In this document: one piece after another, positions 4,900 to 10,985 of the stretch | Layout: each line of letters starts with the position of its first letter | Position numbering within the stretch: the stretch's first letter is position 1 | Origin: Bacilli bacterium | Lineage (GTDB): Bacteria; Bacillota_I; Bacilli_A; RF39; UBA660 | Direction of reading: 5' to 3' | DNA: 10,985 nucleotides | Assembly (NCBI GenBank): GCA_024683115.1 | Contig: JAIKYM010000085.1 | Coordinates: 1 to 10,985 of the forward strand | Notes under the pieces: generated by a model | Told to the model about the DNA's origin: nothing | What the model saw: the letters and a program-made list of their open reading frames with translations, nothing else | Database searches by the model: none | Made by a program: the position numbers and the translations under genes

Positions 4900-5841
4900 T
4901 TATAACGTATCTATATCATCATCTGAATCATCATCAGTAAATGCAAGTGGATTAATATTAATTAATCCTTCTTGTCCAGTTCTTGTAGGATTATCTTGGA
5001 ATACATTATTTTCATTACTTAAACCTGTTCCAAATGGAGATTGTTGAGATGTCGCATTAGTAGTTGTCTTAGCCTCAAAATCCTTAAATGGATTAATTGG
5101 TTGTTGTTCAGGTTCAATAATATCCCTTTTCTTCTTTTGACTAAACTTAGGTAAATCACCGACTCCAGGTACTGGATAGTTTTTAGCTGATACTTGTGCT
5201 TTAATCTTTTTACTTCTATTTTCATGCTTAGATGAAGGTAGAAGAATTATTATAAACATTAATAAGAATAATGCTGCTATACCTATTATTATAAAAGGTA
5301 ATATAGAGTTAATAAAATTCTTTCTATCAGCCTCTTCTGATATATCTGTTCTTATACCAGATACAGTATCAGTAGTTTCTCTTTCTAAATCTAAATAATA
5401 CCCTTTCGAACGGAATCTATCGCCTGTATCAGAAGTAGATATAATATCATATAGTTTTAATTGTGTTGTTTTACCTACAGTAAAATTGTCCTTTAGCTTG
5501 AATATAACTGTTCCATATGTTACTTCATTTATTATATAGTTTGAAGAAAATCTTAATGTTAATTTCTTTGTATATGTTGAAATAGTTTTTAAATCAACTT
5601 CTACATTAAATCCACTTCCAGGTTGTATAGTATCAAATTCTAATAGTTCAGAATCATATTCTATATTTAAAGAAGTAGCATATGCTTCTTCTCCACGATA
5701 TCCTAAATGAAATTCCACTTTGTTATCAATTATATCTGAGTTTATATCTAATGTTGTTTCATAGTGGCTTATTCTTATAGCATAAGCATTAAATGCAAAT
5801 AATGAAATTATAGTTAATAATATAGCACATATTTTTTTCAT
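4900..5841 (-). CDS. Secreted/membrane protein with cohesin-like domain and cytoplasmic tail
   Basis: The product is 313 residues. Residues 1-21 are a signal peptide ending A-Y-A. Residues 22-160 are rich in beta strands and resemble a cohesin-type immunoglobulin-like domain: SLNIEYDSELLEFDTIQPGSGF matches the family pattern of YD-x-x-L-L-x-F followed by a glycine turn, and GTVIFKLKD matches a later strand. One transmembrane helix (about 179-202) is followed by SSKHENRSKKIK, a positive-inside signature, and a roughly 110-residue, probably disordered cytoplasmic tail ending in a DDDSDDD acidic run. Topology is therefore outside domain, inside tail. Cohesin-like folds mediate protein or glycan contacts in many non-cellulosomal proteins, so cellulosome function is not implied. 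The ATG begins one base after the gap stop codon (TAAtATG), with no clear Shine-Dalgarno, implying coupled translation. It is the last gene of the operon. Confidence 0.75.
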   Translation of the reverse strand: MKKICAILLTIISLFAFNAYAIRISHYETTLDINSDIIDNKVEFHLGYRGEEAYATSLNIEYDSELLEFDTIQPGSGFNVEVDLKTISTYTKKLTLRFSSNYIINEVTYGTVIFKLKDNFTVGKTTQLKLYDIISTSDTGDRFRSKGYYLDLERETTDTVSGIRTDISEEADRKNFINSILPFIIIGIAALFLLMFIIILLPSSKHENRSKKIKAQVSAKNYPVPGVGDLPKFSQKKKRDIIEPEQQPINPFKDFEAKTTTNATSQQSPFGTGLSNENNVFQDNPTRTGQEGLININPLAFTDDDSDDDIDTL

Positions 5842-5842
5842 A

Positions 5843-6847
5843 TTATATTAGCACTTTCATTGTTCTAATCATTTGATTAGTATAACCTAATTCATTATCA
5901 TACCAAGCAACAACTTTAATCATGTGTGTACCATCTTCAAGTTCTAGTACATCAGTTAGTAAGCCATCTACTAATGCACCATGTTTATCACCAATTATAT
6001 CTGATGATACAATTGGATCCATAGTTATACCTATAGTTTCATTTGCATTTAATCTAAATGCTTCATTCATACCTTTAACAGTTGGTTTCTTTTTTACTAT
6101 AACTGATACATCAATCATAGAACCATCTATAGTAGGAACTCTAAATGCTCCGCCATGGAACATACCATCTAACTTAGGCATAACTTTACCTATAGCTGAT
6201 GCTGCTCCTGTAGATGTAGGAATAATATTTTCAAGAGCTGCTCTACCACGTCGAGAATATGCACCTTTTTTATGCAATACATCAAGTGTTGTTTGATCAT
6301 TTGTAGTTGCATGAACTGTTGTCATGTATCCACCCAATATTTTATATGTCTTATCTATAACATTTAATACAGGTGCTAAACAGTTAGTTGTACATGATGC
6401 AGCAGATATTATTTCTTCTTTACCAGTTAAAGTATCATCGTTAACATTGAATACTATTGTTTTACAATCACCTTTAGCTGGTGCAGATATAATAACATGT
6501 TTTGCTCCAGCTTCAATATGAGCTTTAGCATCATCTACATTAGTATAATATCCTGTACATTCAAGTACTACATCAACTTTAAGTTCACCCCAAGGTAAAT
6601 TGATTGCTTCTTTTTCTTTATATATCTTTATCTTTCTGCCTTTATAAATAAAAGCATTTTCATCATAAGATATTTTAGATGCATCAAATTGTCTAAAATT
6701 TGAATCATATTTTAATAAATAATATAAATCTTCAGTAGAACCTAAATCATTGATTGCTACTACTTCTAGTTCTTTATCTTCAAGCAATTCTCTAAAAGCT
6801 AATCTTCCAATTCTACCAAATCCGTTTATTGCTATTCTTTTTTTCAT
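5843..6847 (-). CDS. gap: Glyceraldehyde-3-phosphate dehydrogenase (NAD-type, glycolytic)
   Basis: This 334-residue, full-length cytoplasmic enzyme converts glyceraldehyde 3-phosphate, NAD and phosphate to 1,3-bisphosphoglycerate. The Rossmann motif is INGFGRIGR (7-15). Asp34-Leu35 after the second strand favours NAD over NADP. The catalytic SAASCTTNCLAPV carries Cys152, and His179 is in TTVHATTNDQ. The substrate motifs HKKGAYSRRGRAALENIIPTSTGAA and AWYDNELGYTNQM are intact. The usual HAYTNDQ reads HATTNDQ here, a substitution next to the catalytic His. The start is the ATG at 6845-6847, preceded by AGGAGTGA (6852-6859); a longer frame would begin 11 codons upstream inside the kinase gene without support. 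It is not beside pgk or tpi but sits between a P-loop kinase and a cohesin-like protein. Confidence 0.97.
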   Translation of the reverse strand: MKKRIAINGFGRIGRLAFRELLEDKELEVVAINDLGSTEDLYYLLKYDSNFRQFDASKISYDENAFIYKGRKIKIYKEKEAINLPWGELKVDVVLECTGYYTNVDDAKAHIEAGAKHVIISAPAKGDCKTIVFNVNDDTLTGKEEIISAASCTTNCLAPVLNVIDKTYKILGGYMTTVHATTNDQTTLDVLHKKGAYSRRGRAALENIIPTSTGAASAIGKVMPKLDGMFHGGAFRVPTIDGSMIDVSVIVKKKPTVKGMNEAFRLNANETIGITMDPIVSSDIIGDKHGALVDGLLTDVLELEDGTHMIKVVAWYDNELGYTNQMIRTMKVLI

Positions 6848-6851
6848 ATTT

Positions 6852-6859
6852 TCACTCCT
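6852..6859 (-). promoter_or_regulatory. gap ribosome binding site overlapping the upstream stop codon
   Basis: AGGAGTGA lies 4-7 nt before the gap ATG and overlaps the TAG (6858-6860) that ends the kinase gene. The placement supports the shorter gap start and suggests that ribosomes finishing the kinase can re-initiate on gap. Confidence 0.65.
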
Positions 6860-8297
6860 ATTCTTCAAATACTGATCCACCGATAAATTCTCTTAATACA
6901 TTATCATGTGGTATAAGTTCAGATGAGATTGGATAGAATACATTTAAAGCTGCAAGTAAACGTCTTGCTTCTTCATATGCTTCACTATCCATTGGTATAT
7001 TCATTAAAAGTGGTTCACAGAATACTTTTAATACCCCCATTTCATAGATATATGCAGTATTTATTACTGTATCTACTGTATCTGTATATGGGAATATATA
7101 TTGTTCTTCTCCACTTCTTACATCACCCCAAGTAAGTAATGTTTTTTCAGCACTAGAACCTCTAGTTCTAAAATCTCTTATCATTCTTCTTAGTAATCTA
7201 TTATCAGTTGTAGATACATAGTTATGTCTATCAATTCCTAAAGGTGTAAGTGGACTTATATAAACCTTATATAGAACACTTGGATCTAAGCATGCAATCA
7301 ACTTAGGATTAATAGCATGTAATCCTTCTACAACTAATACTTCATTTTCTTCTATCTTAATTGGATCTCTTAAAACATGATGTCCCGTTGTAAAATCATA
7401 CAAAGGTAATTGAACTTCTTCACCTTTTAATAATCCATTTAAACATTGACAGAAGAACGATACATCTATAGCATCTATAGATTCGTAATCAATTCTACCA
7501 TCTTGTAAAACAGGTTTCTTATCATTATCCAAATAAAAATCATCTAAAGATATAGCTTTAGCACTAATTCCATATGAAGATAAATATAAAGCTAACTTTC
7601 TTGAAGTAGTAGTTTTACCACTTGAAGAAGGTCCAGCAAGTAATATAATCTTCTTATTCTTTTCAATTATATCTTTAGCTACATCATTTATCCTAGAATC
7701 TTGAATAATATCATTTTTTCTAATTAAATCACTAATTGTACCATTTGCAACAATGTTATTAAGATTTGATACATAAGGTACTCCTAATCTATGAGACCAA
7801 TCATTGTAATCATTAAATGTTTCAAATAATTTTCTTCTAAATGTAAAATCTAATTTACCGTTGAAAGGATAAATAAGTACAAACTTATTTATATCTACAT
7901 AGAATAAATCAAAATATTGTAATACGCCTGTAGATGCAGGTATATCATGTGTATAAAAATAATTGTATTGACCTTCTAAGGAGAAGATAGATACAGCAAC
8001 ATTAGGAATATTTAATATATTATAGGCTTTTTCTTTATAACCTTTTTTCTTATAAAAATCATATGCTTCTTTTTTAGATACTATCTTTTTATTAAATGGA
8101 ATATTTTGTTGTACCATAGAAGTCATTTGTTCTTTAATCTTATTTAAAGCTACTTGATCAATTGGTACTGATGCTTGGATTGTTCCATATATTCCATGGT
8201 CTAAACTATGTTCAAAAGATACTTCACCATTAAATAATCTCTTAACAGTATTTATGAGCATAAACTTTAAACCTGCTTGATATATTTTTAAATTCAT
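6858..8297 (-). CDS. Uridine kinase-like P-loop nucleoside kinase with ThrRS-like N-terminal domain
   Basis: The product is 479 residues. The C-terminal half is a uridine kinase/phosphoribulokinase fold: P-loop AGPSSSGKTTTSR (221-233), ISLDDFYLD (249-257) with the catalytic Asp pair, DGRIDYES (266-273), PLYDFTTGHH (298-307) and LVVEGLHAIN (321-330). The N-terminal half (about 1-200) resembles the second N-terminal domain of threonyl-tRNA synthetase (HSLDHGIYGTI, 30-40). Known Bacillota and Thermotoga proteins of about 550 residues combine a TGS domain, this domain and a kinase; the TGS part is absent here and the protein begins at FMLINTVKRLF. Substrate is unproven; uridine or cytidine phosphorylation is the default for the family. 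The ATG overlaps the TGA of the upstream gene by 4 bases (ATGA). Confidence 0.88.
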   Translation of the reverse strand: MNLKIYQAGLKFMLINTVKRLFNGEVSFEHSLDHGIYGTIQASVPIDQVALNKIKEQMTSMVQQNIPFNKKIVSKKEAYDFYKKKGYKEKAYNILNIPNVAVSIFSLEGQYNYFYTHDIPASTGVLQYFDLFYVDINKFVLIYPFNGKLDFTFRRKLFETFNDYNDWSHRLGVPYVSNLNNIVANGTISDLIRKNDIIQDSRINDVAKDIIEKNKKIILLAGPSSSGKTTTSRKLALYLSSYGISAKAISLDDFYLDNDKKPVLQDGRIDYESIDAIDVSFFCQCLNGLLKGEEVQLPLYDFTTGHHVLRDPIKIEENEVLVVEGLHAINPKLIACLDPSVLYKVYISPLTPLGIDRHNYVSTTDNRLLRRMIRDFRTRGSSAEKTLLTWGDVRSGEEQYIFPYTDTVDTVINTAYIYEMGVLKVFCEPLLMNIPMDSEAYEEARRLLAALNVFYPISSELIPHDNVLREFIGGSVFEE

Positions 8298-9148
8298 AGT
8301 AATTCCCTCTTTGCTTCTTCCATCTTTTGTAATTCTCTTTGAATTGCTTCTAAATCAAATATTTCAGTTTTATTTGTTACTGTATTAATTGGTTCAACTT
8401 TTATATCTGTATTAATATTAGTATCACCATTTGGTATAGACTTAAATGCTGTTTCACCTATATCATTAGCTAATTGTTTTGTTTCATCTACTTCAACAGT
8501 ATCTCCTATTTCATTTTCGATACTTTTTACTTCATCAACTTTAACTGTTTCTTGTGTTTCTTCAACTAATTGTTTAGCCTCATTAACATTTATTATTTCA
8601 TCTTGTTGAACATTTGATTCATCTACAGTCTCAAACTTTTCAACTTGAACACTATCTTGTAAATCTTCACCTACTAAGCTTTTTACTTCATCTACAGTTA
8701 TAGGAGAATCATCTACAGTTGGTATAGGTATATCAATAGTTGGAGGTGGACCTAAGTCTACTTCTTTCTTAACTACTACTGGTTCTACTGTTTTGGTAAC
8801 TTCTACAACAGGCACAACTGTTTCTTCTTTTGAAGTCATTGGTACTGTTGGTACCACAGTCTCTTCTTTAGATGTAACTGGTACAATTGGTACTACAGTT
8901 GGTTCAACCTTTGGAATAACATCTTCTTTTGTATTTTCCATAGGAACAACAGGTAATACTGCTGCGTCTTGTATTCTTTTTTCAACATCACTAGTTGGTT
9001 CACCTAAAGAAATATTATCATTTAGTAAAGATCTTTCTTTTTTCTTTTTAGACTTAGAAAAAATAACTAAAACGATAATAGATATTAAAGCAGCACCTAT
9101 AAATATACAAGTTGGAATAAATAATTTACTATTTAATATTGCTTCCAT
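8294..9148 (-). CDS. Membrane-anchored repeat protein with long acidic cytoplasmic tail
   Basis: I do not recognise this 284-residue protein. A transmembrane helix at residues 9-30 is followed by SKSKKKKER, so the positive-inside rule puts the C-terminal 250 residues in the cytoplasm. The tail has a Val/Pro/Glu segment (about 64-126) with the 13-residue repeat TSKEETVVP (92-100, 105-113). A second acidic segment (152-234) holds about 16-residue units beginning VDEVKS or VNEAKQL. A Lys/Glu-rich C-terminal helix follows (about 266-284). It is mostly low complexity and probably disordered or coiled. The start is taken as the ATG at 9146-9148, 6 nt after GAAGG; an in-frame GTG at 9154 overlaps that site. 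It is the first gene of the operon and overlaps the kinase gene. A scaffold role in the envelope or division apparatus would be a guess. Confidence 0.75.
   Translation of the reverse strand: MEAILNSKLFIPTCIFIGAALISIIVLVIFSKSKKKKERSLLNDNISLGEPTSDVEKRIQDAAVLPVVPMENTKEDVIPKVEPTVVPIVPVTSKEETVVPTVPMTSKEETVVPVVEVTKTVEPVVVKKEVDLGPPPTIDIPIPTVDDSPITVDEVKSLVGEDLQDSVQVEKFETVDESNVQQDEIINVNEAKQLVEETQETVKVDEVKSIENEIGDTVEVDETKQLANDIGETAFKSIPNGDTNINTDIKVEPINTVTNKTEIFDLEAIQRELQKMEEAKRELL
8447..8695 (-). repeat. Degenerate ~16-residue repeats in the membrane-anchored protein
   Basis: Four related units start at residues 152, 188, 204 and 220: VDEVKSLVGEDLQDSV, VNEAKQLVEETQETV, VDEVKSIENEIGDTV and VDETKQLANDIGETA. 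The last three are in exact 16-residue register; the first is separated from them by an irregular linker. Confidence 0.75.
8810..8875 (-). repeat. TSKEETVVP tandem repeat in the Pro/Val-rich segment
   Basis: Two exact copies of TSKEETVVP lie 13 residues apart (residues 92 and 105), joined by TVPM, with degenerate VP-x-VP flanks. The plus-strand shadow frames here have no supporting start signals. Confidence 0.8.
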
Positions 9149-9172
9149 ATACACCCTTCTACTCTATAATAT

Positions 9173-9178
9173 ATTATA
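9173..9178 (-). promoter_or_regulatory. -10 box of the four-gene gap operon
   Basis: A perfect TATAAT on the minus strand, preceded by TTGG. The expected -35 (about 9196-9201) falls in the T-tract of the preceding terminator and is only T-rich. Predicted start is near 9166, about 18 nt before the ATG. No internal promoter is evident in the operon, whose genes overlap or are separated by at most 10 nt. Confidence 0.55.
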
Positions 9179-9195
9179 CCAATTTAAAAGCATAT

Positions 9196-9218
9196 AAAAA
9201 AGACTACTTAGTAGTCTT
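9196..9218 (-). terminator. Intrinsic terminator of the RNB gene, containing its stop codon
   Basis: A perfect 8-bp stem (9200-9207 with 9211-9218), 3-nt loop, is followed on the minus strand by U residues (9196-9201). The last codons, Lys-Thr-Thr-Lys, and the TAG at 9204-9206 all lie within the hairpin. Confidence 0.8.
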
Positions 9219-10958
9219 ATACAATTCCTTGACTTTTGCTTGAATCTCAGTTTGTTCAGCGCAATCATTAATTAGTCTTTCTTCCCAATCTTCTTGCATA
9301 GAATTAACATCAATTAATAAACTCTTAATTAATCTAGTTGTTTCCAAAGACATATACTCTCTTAAAGGATTTCCAACACTTCCATATGGACGTCCACCAA
9401 AGTTAGCATTTCCTTGGTTTTCAGTAGAATAGAATTGACGACTTTCAGCATCACAAATATCAAATAATATGGATTTAGCTTCAGTCTCTAATTCATTTTG
9501 TTTTAAGAAAGTACTTATATCATTTATAAACATACTATTGTAATCTCTATGTACTAGATTCTTATATGGGAATACTATTCCATTTTCATTAAAATATGAA
9601 GCGATAAATATATTTCCCCAGATATTAAACTCTTCCATGATCATAGCTGAATTAGATTTCTTTCCAACTCTTCTATTTCTTTTCATACGAAGTCTTCTAG
9701 CTAAAGATGCCATCTTTTCAAGTACATCCATATATTTATATTTACCTGTAGTAAATAAATTATTAGCATTATATCTTGTCAAGTTATCATCTACATGAAT
9801 AACACTTTTCATAAAATCTAAGCCTAATACAATGCCCTTATCATTTAGATGAACTCTATATGTTAATGAAGCTACATCATTACCCGCATTTAAAGACATC
9901 TTACGTGATAAATCATATGGTATCATTGGCCTTCTATCGTTTGCTACATATCTAGACATTCCCATATGTCTCATATAATCTTCTAAATCAGAGTTTTCTT
10001 GAACATATTCATCAACATCAGGTACATGTAAATATAGATAAACAGAGCCATCTTCTAACTCTTCGATTGAGAAAGCATCATCATAAAGCATTTTAGTTTT
10101 AGATGACATATCTATAGTTATTGTAGGTAAATATCTATAATCTACTCTTCCATCACTTAATTTAGATGGTACAATAAATTTTTTTTGATTAAACATTCTT
10201 AAATCATTTAGTTGATAATTAATTAGATATAACAAATAATCATATAGATTGGTATTTTCAGGATTTCTTTTTATTTGGAATTCTATATCATTTTTTAATT
10301 CTTCTAACCTATCTGGAGCTATATCAAGTTTATCTGCCTTAAAGAACATAGTAATAACTCTTCGATAATAGTCTATTTCATCATCTTCCATATCATTAAT
10401 CTTTAATAATAAATGTCTAATTACAGTTTCAAGAATATATTCATCATTATTACTAAGATTAACTATACCTTTATGAGTATTAATAATGTGATATAAAACA
10501 TCTATATCTTTAATATCAAATATAATATGTTTTAATACTTTAAAATTATCATTTTCATATATTCTATATATCTTTTGTTCATTGTTAGTAAGGTTAGTAT
10601 TTAAATCACGTTTTAATCTATTTAACTTATTAAATTTTTCATCTTTATCTTTTAGTCCTTTGTTATAAGGTTTCAATAACTCTTCAATTTTACGAATAAC
10701 ATGTTTGATTTTAATACTTAGACTAAATAAAACATTTGGATTGTTAATAGCATCAGTTAAATAATACAAGAATGTGTGGTAGTTAGATCTGAATGAATTA
10801 ATAGTCAAGAATTCTTCAATATTAGATTCAAAAACATCTAGGACATAGTTTATTAATTGTTCAGAATCTTCAACATAAAACTTTGCAATCATCTCATCTA
10901 ATGAATAATTATGATTACATATATCTTCAATAATTCTAAAAAATAAACTATTTCCCAT
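9204..10958 (-). CDS. Divergent RNB-domain (RNase II/R-like) protein
   Basis: The product is 584 residues. The C-terminal part from about 265 is an RNB exoribonuclease domain: PTITIDMSSKTKMLYDDAFSIE (active-site loop), YLHVPDVDEYVQ, DLEDYMRHMGMSRYV, RRPMIPYDLSRKMSLN, NSAMIMEEFNIWGN, and PYGSVGNPLREY, which carries the conserved Arg (R533). RNase II/R enzymes degrade RNA from the 3' end with metal-binding aspartates. Here D283, D293 and D294 are kept. The loop is one residue longer than in E. coli RNase II or R, and the Asp two residues before the DD pair is Leu291. The N-terminal 260 residues are helical, without visible cold-shock domains, and there is no C-terminal S1 domain. Activity may therefore be altered. 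The start is the ATG at 10956-10958 after GGGGTG (10965-10970); an in-frame GTG at 10967 overlaps that site. It forms a single-gene unit. Confidence 0.85.
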   Translation of the reverse strand: MGNSLFFRIIEDICNHNYSLDEMIAKFYVEDSEQLINYVLDVFESNIEEFLTINSFRSNYHTFLYYLTDAINNPNVLFSLSIKIKHVIRKIEELLKPYNKGLKDKDEKFNKLNRLKRDLNTNLTNNEQKIYRIYENDNFKVLKHIIFDIKDIDVLYHIINTHKGIVNLSNNDEYILETVIRHLLLKINDMEDDEIDYYRRVITMFFKADKLDIAPDRLEELKNDIEFQIKRNPENTNLYDYLLYLINYQLNDLRMFNQKKFIVPSKLSDGRVDYRYLPTITIDMSSKTKMLYDDAFSIEELEDGSVYLYLHVPDVDEYVQENSDLEDYMRHMGMSRYVANDRRPMIPYDLSRKMSLNAGNDVASLTYRVHLNDKGIVLGLDFMKSVIHVDDNLTRYNANNLFTTGKYKYMDVLEKMASLARRLRMKRNRRVGKKSNSAMIMEEFNIWGNIFIASYFNENGIVFPYKNLVHRDYNSMFINDISTFLKQNELETEAKSILFDICDAESRQFYSTENQGNANFGGRPYGSVGNPLREYMSLETTRLIKSLLIDVNSMQEDWEERLINDCAEQTEIQAKVKELYKTTK

Positions 10959-10964
10959 AACTAA

Positions 10965-10985
10965 CACCCCGATATGTATATTATA
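10965..10985 (-). promoter_or_regulatory. Promoter -10 and ribosome binding site of the RNB gene
   Basis: A perfect TATAAT on the minus strand occupies the last six bases of the window (10980-10985), so any -35 lies outside. GGGGTG (10965-10970) is 6 nt before the preferred ATG. Predicted start near 10973 gives a leader of about 15 nt. Confidence 0.55.

Noticed and set aside
5922..6296. 124-codon open frame on the plus strand opposite gap
   Set aside because: gap is certain on the minus strand; the opposite frame is open by chance and looks like no family.
6848..6880. 11-codon N-terminal extension of gap
   Set aside because: GAPDH begins at MKKRIAINGFG in line with family length, and an AGGAG site sits correctly before that ATG.
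8294..8297. Possible Mycoplasma-type code with TGA read as Trp
   Set aside because: Reading this TGA as Trp would add only two codons, so this site alone is not decisive. The Trp codons checked in gap, the kinase and the RNB gene are TGG and no gene contains in-frame TGA, so the standard code is the simpler reading.
8793..9197. 134-codon open frame on the plus strand
   Set aside because: It mirrors the Val/Pro/Thr-rich coding repeats of the minus-strand membrane protein, has repetitive TTVSS-like content and crosses the promoter region. No ribosome site or independent support.

Overview
The window comes from a very AT-rich, tightly packed bacterial chromosome. All nine complete genes and the one partial gene lie on the minus strand, so the DNA reads from high to low coordinates. 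Tryptophan codons I checked in gap, the kinase and the RNB gene are TGG, no confident gene is interrupted by TGA, and one gene appears to end in TGA, so the standard bacterial code (11) fits. Low GC, Shine-Dalgarno sites, a Bacillota-type L19 gene, a Gram-positive type lipoprotein and signal peptidase, and a Fur-family repressor together suggest an uncultured low-GC Bacillota (Bacilli, possibly the RF39-like relatives of Mollicutes). That placement is inference.

Layout, in transcription order. (1) 10958-9204: a divergent RNB (RNase II/R-like) protein without a recognisable S1 domain. (2) 9148-4900: a compact four-gene operon with overlapping or abutting genes. It encodes a membrane-anchored repeat protein with a long cytoplasmic tail, a P-loop uridine-kinase-like protein with a ThrRS-like N-terminal domain, glyceraldehyde-3-phosphate dehydrogenase, and a secreted or membrane protein with a cohesin-like domain. 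(3) 4743-4405: ribosomal protein L19 behind a structured leader of about 80 nt. (4) 4328-3702: type I signal peptidase. (5) 3601-766: an unusual three-gene operon in which a roughly 772-residue modular repeat protein of unknown function is flanked by two small DUF1292-like proteins. (6) 711-373: a small lipoprotein with a lipocalin-like GTW motif. (7) 289-1: the N-terminal part of a Fur/Zur-family metalloregulator, with a perfect Fur-type palindrome over its own predicted transcription start.

The regulatory architecture is consistent. Almost every transcription unit has a clear -10 box, three of them the identical extended -10 TGTTATAAT with no convincing -35. Most have predicted leaders of only 10-20 nt and end in an intrinsic terminator whose hairpin touches or contains the stop codon. 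Exceptions are rplS (long folded leader) and fur (operator in the leader), which are therefore the likeliest regulated genes.

The best candidate for something undescribed is the 3601-766 operon. The large protein has an N-terminal coiled coil, a duplicated 50-residue module, further YPGI-type repeats, a long Gln/Gly/Asn/Pro-rich linker and a glycine-rich hydrophobic C-terminus. I recognise no family for it. No mobile element, CRISPR array, tRNA or rRNA was seen, and no gene-free stretch exceeds about 160 bases.
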